The notes beneath the pieces were generated by a model. It was given only the letters and a program-made list of their open reading frames with translations, had not been told where the DNA came from and ran no database searches. From positions 1-45,120 of the forward strand of contig NZ_JACJQV010000205.1 in assembly GCF_014696875.1 (NCBI RefSeq): 45,120 bases of DNA. Reading direction: 5' to 3'. Positions 14,931 through 21,392 of the stretch are shown here, piece by piece. Each line of letters begins with the position of its first letter. Within the stretch, counting starts at the first letter, position 1. This stretch comes from Microcystis wesenbergii FACHB-1317. GTDB lineage: Bacteria; Cyanobacteriota; Cyanobacteriia; Cyanobacteriales; Microcystaceae. Made by a program: the position numbers and the translations under genes.

Positions 14931-15168
14931 TATCTTGTTCCAATTGTTCAGTCGTTAAAGAAAAAGGGGAGACTTGATAACGCCCCAAAATAGTTAAAAA
15001 TTCTACTCGTGACATTCCGGCTAATTGGGCTGCACGTCCTGAAGATAGTTTGTCAAGTTCAAAAAGTTTAACGGCTGCCAATATTTTTAATTCTCTTGAT
15101 AGATTTTCAGGAGTTTCTTTGAGACTAATTAAGATTTCTTCAGGAATTTCAAGGGAAATAGTGCTCAT
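14917..15168 (-). CDS. UPF0175 antitoxin
   Basis: 83 residues with the UPF0175 pattern: SLEIPEEILISLKETPENLSRELKILAAVKLFELDKLSSGRAAQLAGMSRVEFL, where SSGRAAQLAGMSRVEF is a helix-turn-helix. It would bind and neutralise the DUF3368 PIN toxin just downstream and repress the operon. A paralogous pair is present at 20058-20815. Confidence 0.85.
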   Translation of the reverse strand: MSTISLEIPEEILISLKETPENLSRELKILAAVKLFELDKLSSGRAAQLAGMSRVEFLTILGRYQVSPFSLTTEQLEQDIVNA

Positions 15169-15587
15169 TTTCTTTCTCTCTCAATAATTGTCTCTATTCT
15201 ACACCAATAAAATTAGTCTTTCTCTGTGAGCAGAATTAGTAACAGGTTTCCCCTCTCCAACCGACAGAATGAGCAGGTGCAGTCTATCTTGTCCTCAAGG
15301 GGTTGGAGACCAAGCCTCTTCGGCTTTATGGCAATATAATCGTGCTTAATTTGGGTTAGCGATCGAGTTGAGAGGTGGTCAAGGGAGAACACAAAGGCGA
15401 ATCCGACATACCGCGCTACAATCCCTTACGGAAGACGATGATTTGCCTGAGAAGGAGTAAAACAGGGAAAATACTTGAGACTCCTTCTCCTGTGAATCGC
15501 TGCGATCGCAATCTTAGGATACACTTATAAATGTGGTGAAATTTAAAATGAAAGCCAGAAAAACAATAAGGAGGTAAGGGCAGTAGC
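15169..15587. other. Intergenic region with repeat R1
   Basis: Apart from repeat R1 (15338-15502), this holds the upstream region of the relE-type operon, with an AAGGAGG-like sequence at 15568-15574, 13 bases before the antitoxin ATG. No additional gene was seen. Confidence 0.5.
15338..15502 (+). repeat. Direct repeat R, copy 1
   Basis: Begins AATCGTGCTTAATTTGGG and contains the conserved core AATCCGACATACCGCGC, GGAGTAAAACAGGG and a final TCGCTG. The same sequence in the same orientation occurs at 16831-16995, and its 3' two-thirds at 16017-16120. The three copies bracket two toxin-antitoxin pairs. Confidence 0.85.
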
Positions 15588-15782
15588 ATGAACGACCAAA
15601 GTGCTGTAGATATTGAGCAATTCCTAGAGTATTTAGAAACTTCTGAGACGGCTGATGACGTGCTTCCCGAAGAAATTGAAGCGGCAGAGAAAGCCTATCA
15701 GGAGTATCTAGAAGGGCGCGATCCTGGCAAATCCTTAGTTAAGTTAAAGGCTGAATTAGGATGTGGCGTTACATCATCTTAA
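15588..15782 (+). CDS. RelB-like antitoxin, 64 aa
   Basis: A small, acidic, helical protein (IEQFLEYLETSETADDVLPEEIEAAEKAYQEY in outline) that precedes and overlaps the RelE toxin gene by 22 bases. I do not recognise a precise antitoxin family; the call rests on size, charge, order and overlap with the toxin. Flanked by repeats R1 and R2. Confidence 0.7.
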   Translation: MNDQSAVDIEQFLEYLETSETADDVLPEEIEAAEKAYQEYLEGRDPGKSLVKLKAELGCGVTSS

Positions 15783-16012
15783 AACCAGCCGAGCGTTACC
15801 TAAAACGGTTACAGCCTCGTAGCCAAGAGCGTATCTTAAATGAACTGGATCAATTGCTGGTTAGTCCTACTCAGACAGATTTCAAAAAACTTAAAGGACG
15901 TGAGGGTTATCGTCTGCGAGTTGGTAATTATCGGGTATTAATGCAAGTCAATCGAGAAGAACGGCTTTTCATTATCACTGAGATCGGTTCTCGTGGTGAT
16001 ATTTATAAATAA
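15761..16012 (+). CDS. relE: RelE/ParE-type toxin
   Basis: 83 residues with the RelE/ParE fold signature: ILKPAERYLKRLQPRSQERI, LKGREGYRLRVGNYRVLMQV and the terminal FIITEIGSRGDIYK, including the basic residues used for ribosome-dependent mRNA cleavage in RelE. It overlaps the antitoxin gene. A gyrase-targeting ParE function cannot be excluded from sequence alone. Confidence 0.88.
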   Translation: MWRYIILKPAERYLKRLQPRSQERILNELDQLLVSPTQTDFKKLKGREGYRLRVGNYRVLMQVNREERLFIITEIGSRGDIYK

Positions 16013-16016
16013 TACC

Positions 16017-16120
16017 GAATCCGACATACCGCGCCACAATCCCTCACGGAAGAGGATGTTCGCCAGAGAAGGAGTAAAACGGGGGAAAGCACCTGAGACT
16101 GTTTCTTCTGTGAGTCGCTG
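16017..16120 (+). repeat. Direct repeat R, copy 2 (lacks the first ~60 bases)
   Basis: Starts just 4 bases after the relE stop with AATCCGACATACCGCGCC and runs to TGAGTCGCTG. It separates the relE pair from the convergent DUF433/DUF5615 pair. Confidence 0.85.
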
Positions 16121-16137
16121 TTCAGGAAGAGCTAGGA

Positions 16138-16497
16138 TTAGTAGTTCCAGTGGTTCAGGGAGATGAACTGATTAGACAGAGGGATGTTAGCCGTTTCAAG
16201 ATTGGCGATTGCCTTAACAACCTCCCCTCTACTGAGATTTTTTGAGTAGTCCCTATTCTCATAAATGGCCAAAATACCTGAATGGCGGGGGCTTTCTTGA
16301 TGGAGGGCTTCAAAATCTCGGCAATTATGAGTTAGCAGGATTCGATTGTTTTGTCGGGCATAGTTCAAGACAACAGGATCAGGCTGTCCAGAAAGTCCTA
16401 CTTCGTTGACCGTTATGACATCGTGACCAGCAACTCTCAGTATTTTGACAAGAACCTTGGCGAGGGAGTCTTCATCGATGAGTAACCGAAGGCTCAA
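16138..16497 (-). CDS. DUF5615 PIN-like toxin
   Basis: 119 residues with the DUF5615/Mut7-C-type pattern: LRLLIDEDSLAKVLVKILRVAGHDVITVNEVGLSG and the later ILLTHNCRDFEAL, giving PIN-like acidic residues D8, E9/D10 and D61. It pairs with a DUF433 protein upstream, whose gene end it overlaps by 26 bases. This is a known but little-studied TA-type pair. RNase function is expected from the fold, not shown. Confidence 0.8.
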   Translation of the reverse strand: MSLRLLIDEDSLAKVLVKILRVAGHDVITVNEVGLSGQPDPVVLNYARQNNRILLTHNCRDFEALHQESPRHSGILAIYENRDYSKNLSRGEVVKAIANLETANIPLSNQFISLNHWNY

Positions 16498-16774
16498 GCA
16501 CTACTCCCCTTTCTTCTAAATAACGGCGTTCTTCTTCTGCCTCTTGTTGCAAAAGAGACTGATGGGTTTGGCAATAACAAATAACTTCTTGAATCGCGGC
16601 TAAGGGTAAATCCCAATTATCTGCTGCTTCTAGGACGGTATCACCGTTGACCAGCAGATCCGACCAAACTGTATAGGCTCTTAGTTTCTTTCCCTTAAGG
16701 TAAAGCTGCTGTCGCCAGGAATGAGGACGCTTCTCTAAATACTGCCATTGGGTTTTTGCTGCGTTGGTGGTCAT
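16472..16774 (-). CDS. DUF433 antitoxin
   Basis: 100 residues. The core LKGKKLRAYTVWSDLLVNGDTVLEAADNWDLPLAAIQEVICY matches the DUF433 winged-HTH family that accompanies PIN-like DUF5615 proteins. The C-terminal helix is rich in glutamate (QQEAEEERRYLEERG) and would contact the toxin. Antitoxin-first order with a 26-base overlap. Confidence 0.8.
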   Translation of the reverse strand: MTTNAAKTQWQYLEKRPHSWRQQLYLKGKKLRAYTVWSDLLVNGDTVLEAADNWDLPLAAIQEVICYCQTHQSLLQQEAEEERRYLEERGVVLEPSVTHR

Positions 16775-17199
16775 GGCGATGCCTTGATAAAAGCTCGTAT
16801 CCCTAGTCTATCATCTGGTTGGTGCGGGGTAATCGTGCTTAATTTGGGTTAGCGATCGAGTTGAGGGGCAGTCAAGGGAGAACGCAAAGGAGAATCCGAC
16901 ATACCGCGCCACAATCCCTCACGGAAGAGGATGTTCGCCAGAGAAGGAGTAAAACAGGGGAAACTAATTGAGATTCCTTCCTTTGGGAGTCGCTGCTAGG
17001 GAGAGAAATATAAAGATTTGTTAAAATTGTAGCTTTTGATACTTTATCGGGGGGGGAGCGTGTATTGTTCTGTTGTCCATCTTTGTTGTTGAGTTGGGCT
17101 GTTGTTTGAACTAGGCTGCAAGAGGGGCGATCGCACTCCGAACCTGAAAAAGTAAAACTACAACCTTACACCAACAAAAACACTACTCAGGAGTAAAAA
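16775..17199. other. Intergenic region with repeat R3 and the leader of the PEP-CTERM gene
   Basis: Contains repeat R3 (16831-16995) and a short oligo-G run near 17050. An AGGAG (17190-17194) lies 5 bases before the PEP-CTERM ATG. No other gene seen. Confidence 0.5.
16831..16995 (+). repeat. Direct repeat R, copy 3
   Basis: Full-length copy, starting AATCGTGCTTAATTTGGG and ending GAGTCGCTG, same orientation as copies 1 and 2. It lies just upstream of the DUF433 gene start and closes the second repeat-bounded cassette. Confidence 0.85.
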
Positions 17200-17919
17200 A
17201 TGAAAAATTGCACATTAGCTTTGGCTCTTGGGACTGCTGTAGTTACTACAGTTCTTAGCTTGGTTGCTGAATCCGCTCACGCTCTTACATTCCGGTTCGA
17301 TGGGTTACGAACTGATGATGATTCATTCGATTTAATCCTAACCACTGAAGATACACTAATAACTGAAAGTTATCCGTCTTACACTGACCCTCTGTGGGGG
17401 CCACTCGCTGGTACTTCCCCAGCTTATACCTTTACTGGTTACCGAGTCACGTCGGTGTCGGGGACATACACCGACGAAAGCATCACATATCCTATTGTTG
17501 GACTTCTTCCAGTTGGTTCGATTGTTTCCGCTGCTGGTGATCAGATTCCTCATTCCCCTACAGACAACCTTTTCAATCCCGATGGTGGATTTGCACCGGA
17601 CTTCCCATTATTGCCAGTAGGAGACACATTCCGTAAATTTTCTTTTGGTGGTATAGCTTTCAATATCCAAGAAGGAACTTTGATAGAACCCTATCAAGTA
17701 TTCGCCCGCTCAGATTTTAACTCAACTTGGTCGAACCCACCAGGCTTTTCTGACTATGCAGGCTGTCCCGGTTCTTGCGTTGGGGTTGTAGAAGTGGTGC
17801 CTGAACCCACTTCCACTCTCAGCCTTCTCGCCCTTGGCACTCTCGGTGCAGCCTCAACCCTCAAACGCAAACTGAAACCCTCTAAATCGACAGAAAAGGA
17901 AACCACAACAGTCTCCTAA
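17200..17919 (+). CDS. PEP-CTERM surface protein
   Basis: 239 residues with a signal peptide (hydrophobic stretch about 6-20, cleavage probably after AESAHA) and a C-terminal sorting tripartite signal: VPEPTSTLS, a hydrophobic helix (LLALGTLGAAST) and a basic end (LKRKLK). PEP-CTERM proteins are processed by an exosortase and displayed on or outside the outer layers. The extension after the basic cluster (PSKSTEKETTTVS) is unusually long. The middle domain (rich in T, S, Y, P) is unrecognised. A hairpin terminator follows. Confidence 0.88.
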   Translation: MKNCTLALALGTAVVTTVLSLVAESAHALTFRFDGLRTDDDSFDLILTTEDTLITESYPSYTDPLWGPLAGTSPAYTFTGYRVTSVSGTYTDESITYPIVGLLPVGSIVSAAGDQIPHSPTDNLFNPDGGFAPDFPLLPVGDTFRKFSFGGIAFNIQEGTLIEPYQVFARSDFNSTWSNPPGFSDYAGCPGSCVGVVEVVPEPTSTLSLLALGTLGAASTLKRKLKPSKSTEKETTTVS

Positions 17920-17946
17920 AAACCATCAATAAAAAACTTGCGATCG

Positions 17947-17981
17947 CCCCTTCATTCACTCTCTTGAAGGGGTTTATTTTT
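17947..17981 (+). terminator. Intrinsic terminator after the PEP-CTERM gene
   Basis: CCCCTTCA (17947-17954) pairs exactly with TGAAGGGG (17965-17972) over a 10-base loop, followed by TTTATTTTT. It lies 28 bases past the stop codon. Confidence 0.85.
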
Positions 17982-18017
17982 ACCATCTTTTTTAACCCAA
18001 AAAAAATCTCAGTGATC

Positions 18018-18107
18018 TTAGAAAAGGGTGAGAAACTCGGCTGAATTGATAATTGGAATCCCTTGATAAGTATCGATAATTAAAAAATCACCTTTTTTTG
18101 CGATCAT
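18018..18107 (-). pseudogene. Possible C-terminal scrap of a PIN-family toxin
   Basis: A 29-codon frame reads MIAKKGDFLIIDTYQGIPII then NSAEFLTLF. The pattern of GD, two hydrophobics, YQGI, II and EFL resembles the end of COG1569-type PIN toxins (recall). The rest of the gene is missing. The match is short, so the call is weak. Confidence 0.3.
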
Positions 18108-18274
18108 AACTCGTGGTTAAATTAATCTGATGTTCGCGTTAAGGCTATTTTGAGACTTCCTCAACGAGGGAATCAGTGTTCAAGCCAACGACAGAATAAG
18201 AGTTTCAGCTTAACCCGTACTCACGTTAATTAGTCATCCCAATCTGAATTCCCAGGCAATCAAGTTAATCTAAA

Positions 18275-18411
18275 AGGTCTCTTGCATAAATCCGAAAACA
18301 AACGATAGAAACAATAATGGGAGGGACTTTCAGTTAATTATTTATTAGTAGTTGATAATCTTCAAAAATGTTGCTGTACAAGGATCGACTTAAGACTTTT
18401 GCAAGAGGTCT
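18275..18411. mobile_element. IS-derived MITE, 137 bp
   Basis: The right end GACTTTTGCAAGAGGTCT matches the IS terminus at 115-132 with one mismatch. The left end AGGTCTCTTGCATAAATCC is its imperfect inverse complement. The ~100 bases between encode no transposase. It is probably an internally deleted derivative of the IS5-like element whose tail opens the window. Confidence 0.65.
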
Positions 18412-18528
18412 AAACAATTGCCTGACTTAAAGAATCTTGATTCTGGCTTTTTTGTAAGAGTTGAATGGGTTGATGAGTAACCAGAGAATAGAGAACATCA
18501 GGGTCAGAAACGTTGAATCCTGTAATAA

Positions 18529-18821
18529 CTGGACTTCCCCCATACAGAAATACTAAAAAATTAACAAAACCCTTATGGAGCTTCTCAGAAAAAATTGAAA
18601 AGAGGCTACTGGGTACATTTTTCACTTGAAAATGGCTTTACCGTTGACTGTATCTGGAGTGGAGCGATTCCCTAGAGTTCGCTGTATAGCGATCGCTAAC
18701 TTGATCGTAACAGATAGTGTCATCAATCTCTAGAGTAAGCGATTCCCTCTGTAGCCATGTTTAGATAGCTAGTACATTTACACTGGAGAAGTTCAGTTAT
18801 ATCAAAGAATTTTAGTTATCT
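18529..18821. repeat. Duplicated block A, copy 2
   Basis: Same orientation as 13942-14232. Here the block ends inside the last codons of a PIN toxin gene (stop at 18802-18804), so this copy is in its original context. The two copies flank about 4.3 kb of TA modules and the PEP-CTERM gene. Confidence 0.85.
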
Positions 18822-19362
18822 TTTGACAAAAATTAGATAAATTAGCTTTTTTATCTAAAAACTCTAGTAATTCAGCTAGAGATTTTTGAGGATTTTTATA
18901 TTTCTCGACCTGCCGATTTAGACTGAATTTAATTTCTTCGGGATATTCATCGAACAAATGACTTAAAAAAGTATCAGGAGATTGAGCCTTTATACCCCAA
19001 GTTTCTAAAGCTGACAGGGAAAAATCGGCAAGATTATTAGTTAAAATTAGATTAGCTTTAGCCATAACAGCAGTTGCTAGAACATGACGGTCTTTTAAGT
19101 CATTTGTCATTAACTCAATTAAACCAGATGGCACTTCAATCATGGCTTCGGGAAAAGCTGCTTTCATTGTCTCCACTAAATTAAGGGCTTTTATTGAAGT
19201 TATATTATATCGATTAATCAGATTGCGGGTTGTTTCTTCTAAAATTAATTTCGACCAGTAAGGGGAGTATAAACCTCGCCAAGCAATTGATAATAAAGTA
19301 TCGCGTAAATACTGAGGAATAAGAACACAAGCATCTAAAACAACCCTAGGCTCTGCTGTCAT
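18802..19362 (-). CDS. PIN-domain (VapC-like) toxin
   Basis: 186 residues: the N-terminal VVLDACVLIPQYLRD gives the first PIN aspartate, DLKDRHVLATAVMAKANLILTNNLADF the later acidic sites (KDRH and NLADF). The C-terminal ~60 residues form an extra helical domain ending in a lysine-rich part. It follows an HTH-type antitoxin gene with a 17-base overlap. Its last six codons lie in duplicated block A. Confidence 0.85.
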   Translation of the reverse strand: MTAEPRVVLDACVLIPQYLRDTLLSIAWRGLYSPYWSKLILEETTRNLINRYNITSIKALNLVETMKAAFPEAMIEVPSGLIELMTNDLKDRHVLATAVMAKANLILTNNLADFSLSALETWGIKAQSPDTFLSHLFDEYPEEIKFSLNRQVEKYKNPQKSLAELLEFLDKKANLSNFCQKITKIL

Positions 19363-19825
19363 CTAGGTTTAATTCCTCATCTTTTCTGTATAGTCCTTCC
19401 GCTTCAGTCATGGCTACAAGGTTATTTAAAATTTGTTCTCTTTCTCGATATTTTTTCTCTTTATATATTAGCAAATCTTCTCGTTTTATTCGTTTATCAC
19501 TGCCTACATTAGTCGATAAAATTTGCCCCTGTTCTAGTAATTTTATTAGATAAGAGTTAGAAACATTTAACAAATTAGCCGCTTCTTCTATAGTTAAATC
19601 CTGAGGGGTAACATTTAACTGAATTACCTGTCCCGATGCTAAGGCAGCTACACTGTAACGAAGTACCATTAAAACCGATTCGGGAATATGGACATTTTCT
19701 CCCTGTTCAGTTACGAGTCTCGTCGGTATTTCTCTATTAAGCAGCTGATTTAATTGGGTTATTTGTTCAGTTTCTTCGGGTTCGACAACAAAATGAGTTG
19801 GGTCAAAATTAGAATATTTACTCAT
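19346..19825 (-). CDS. HTH antitoxin (excisionase-like) of the PIN toxin
   Basis: About 159 residues: an acidic N-terminal region, then LTIEEAANLLNVSNSYLIKLLEQGQI, a MerR/excisionase-type helix-turn-helix, and a charged C-terminus (LNLDDSRA). It overlaps the PIN toxin gene by 17 bases. I start at ATG 19825 (MSKYSNFDPTHF), with a GGAG about 12 bases upstream. A GTG six codons earlier (19843) is the alternative. Confidence 0.8.
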   Translation of the reverse strand: MSKYSNFDPTHFVVEPEETEQITQLNQLLNREIPTRLVTEQGENVHIPESVLMVLRYSVAALASGQVIQLNVTPQDLTIEEAANLLNVSNSYLIKLLEQGQILSTNVGSDKRIKREDLLIYKEKKYREREQILNNLVAMTEAEGLYRKDEELNLDDSRA

Positions 19826-20002
19826 ATCAAAGAATGACTCCACGCATTGATATTATTTCACCTCATTTTAACATACCAATCTGACAGGGGGACAAGAACC
19901 CTGAAATCGATACATCAATTGTATTGATTTAACTCAGGCTCTGTAAGACTTTTAGCCATAGCTAGTATATTTATACGAGGAATTCCAGTTATACCATCCT
20001 CA

Positions 20003-20046
20003 CACACAACCTAGAAGATCTCACTTGGCTCTTCTGGTTTGTGTGT
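20003..20046. other. Strong hairpin downstream of the second DUF3368 gene
   Basis: CACACACAACC-AGAAGA on the left pairs with TCTTCT-GGTTTGTGTGTG on the right, with small mismatches. It lies about 12 bases past the toxin stop on the minus strand. The right arm (GGCTCTTCTGGTTTGT) resembles the terminus of MITE family M1, so it may be an M1 remnant serving as a terminator. No U-tract follows. Confidence 0.45.
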
Positions 20047-20057
20047 GGAATTAATTT

Positions 20058-20543
20058 CTAGCTTTCTTCAGCCATTCCTAATATTTCTTGATAAAGAATT
20101 GGGCTAATTCTTTTACCTTGACTCAAAAACTGCTCTAAAATGGGTTTAACTTCAATAATAATTCCTTTCTTCTTGGCGATTAATAAAAGTCCAATTGTTC
20201 CAGTTACGGGCAAATTTCTAGACTGAGCGACTTTTCTTCCTAATTTTTCGTCTATTAAGACTCGATTCGCTTTTAATTCTTCTGCCAAGATAATTGTAGC
20301 CGCTTCACCCAAATCTAGTTTAAACTGAATTTGCAATTGTGATAATTGAGCGGGAGATTGAAGGGTAAATACCTCAATCCACTTAGCAGCAGGAACAACC
20401 GAAGCAGCCCGATGATTTCCTGTGGTGACTTCATTATAAACTTCTTGGGGAATGATAATTTTGCCAAAGAGTTTTTGGAGTAAGTTAAGTTGACCAACTT
20501 TAGCTAACTCACTTAACGGAGTGGTATTAGAGACAATAATCAC
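20058..20543 (-). CDS. PIN-domain toxin, DUF3368 family (second copy)
   Basis: 161 residues: VSNTTPLSELAKVGQL, LDLGEAATIILAEEL and VLIDEKLGRKVAQSRNLPVTGTIG are the DUF3368 PIN signatures with the acidic residues kept. It overlaps the UPF0175 antitoxin gene by 4 bases (ATGA type), giving translational coupling. Clearly diverged from the copy at 14436-14930, so it is an older paralogue or an independent arrival. Confidence 0.87.
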   Translation of the reverse strand: MIIVSNTTPLSELAKVGQLNLLQKLFGKIIIPQEVYNEVTTGNHRAASVVPAAKWIEVFTLQSPAQLSQLQIQFKLDLGEAATIILAEELKANRVLIDEKLGRKVAQSRNLPVTGTIGLLLIAKKKGIIIEVKPILEQFLSQGKRISPILYQEILGMAEES

Positions 20544-20815
20544 GGGGGAGAATCTTCCAATAATTGGAGGGTTTCTGTAATTTCTTGTTCTAACTCTTCT
20601 CGATTTTGGTCGGGAAAGATGGCAACCCCATATTGACCCATAAGTTCGAGAACTTCTAAACGAGAGATTCCCAATAGCCTGCCAGCTATCCCACTACTAA
20701 TTTCTCCATGTTTTAACAAAGTCATGATATATGCTATCTTAGCCTGTTCCTCTGCTTGTGAATGGAGAGATTCCGAGATATTAATAGGCAAATCAAATCG
20801 TATTGTTATGGTCAT
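20540..20815 (-). CDS. UPF0175 antitoxin (second copy)
   Basis: 91 residues with the UPF0175 helix-turn-helix GEISSGIAGRLLGISRLEVL and an acidic C-terminus (LEQEITETLQLLEDSPP). Cognate to the DUF3368 toxin that follows. The start MTITIRFDLPI is the usual beta-strand opening of the family. Confidence 0.86.
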   Translation of the reverse strand: MTITIRFDLPINISESLHSQAEEQAKIAYIMTLLKHGEISSGIAGRLLGISRLEVLELMGQYGVAIFPDQNREELEQEITETLQLLEDSPP

Positions 20816-20871
20816 ACGTTGGGATTATGCAGAAGTTTTTGGCTCTTTTAACTGCCAGATACTAACATTTT

Positions 20872-20990
20872 ATACTAAATCCGTTGAGTAACGCACAGAA
20901 AACGGGTTTCTCGGAGAAACCCGTTTTCTGCTCATGCACTCATGCAAAAAGGGGAATAAATAATCAGTCTTTAATAACCAGATTTAGTAT
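20872..20990. mobile_element. MITE family M2, full copy (119 bp)
   Basis: ATACTAAATC and GATTTAGTAT are perfect terminal inverted repeats. Inside, 20896-20930 is a long, nearly perfect hairpin (AGAAAACGGGTTTCTC with its inverse complement). Related copies are at 11181-11215 (ends only) and 44460-44595 (one end, hairpin expanded). Confidence 0.85.
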
Positions 20991-21051
20991 TACAACAGAT
21001 TTTCGCCCGTAGGTTGATTTGATCTATCATTTTTCTAGAGTAAAAACAGAC

Positions 21052-21238
21052 GGTTCTTCGTTACTTGGTATAGTTCGATAGGGTGGCATAAATCGACTAA
21101 ATTCTTATCTGGCAAGAGATTTAATTGATTAGTTCCCTCTAGATCGAAAACAATTGATCAAAATCGCCAAATGCCTTTCTCTATAAGGGTTCCATCCCTT
21201 ATAACCTCCGTCCATTGCATAACACAAACCGAAGAACC
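21052..21238. mobile_element. MITE family M1, copy 2 (187 bp, inverted)
   Basis: GGTTCTTCGTT and AACCGAAGAACC are the terminal inverted repeats. The interior is the inverse complement of 14234-14419 with about 85-90% identity by eye. Confidence 0.8.
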
Positions 21239-21392
21239 TTATTTAGGGTTTGCGGCAAAAAGCTTTTCGGTGGTGGCAGGGTGTGGGGGTGTGGGGTAGT
21301 AGGGTAGTGGAGCATTTGGCTGAAATTTCCCTAAACCCCGTAAATCCCTATCACCCTATCTCCCGACTCCTGAATACTGACTCCGCGAGAGA

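Larger units (their letters stand above)
17920..18801. other. Long gene-poor region: terminator, remnants, IS-derived MITE, duplicated block
   Basis: Holds the terminator at 17947-17981, a possible PIN-gene remnant (18018-18107), a short IS-derived element (18275-18411) and most of duplicated block A, copy 2 (18529-18821). A 71-codon minus-strand frame at 18410-18625 runs across the block boundary and is chimeric. Its part outside the block (about 18413-18528) may be a scrap of an unidentified gene. Confidence 0.6.
20816..21392. other. Intergenic region made mostly of two MITEs
   Basis: Contains MITE family M2 (20872-20990), MITE family M1 copy 2 (21052-21238) and a G-rich simple tract (about 21275-21310). 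No gene seen. Confidence 0.7.

Noticed and set aside
18410-18625. 71-codon minus-strand frame
   Set aside because: It spans the boundary of duplicated block A, so it is a chance fusion; only its C-terminal half might be a scrap of an unknown gene.
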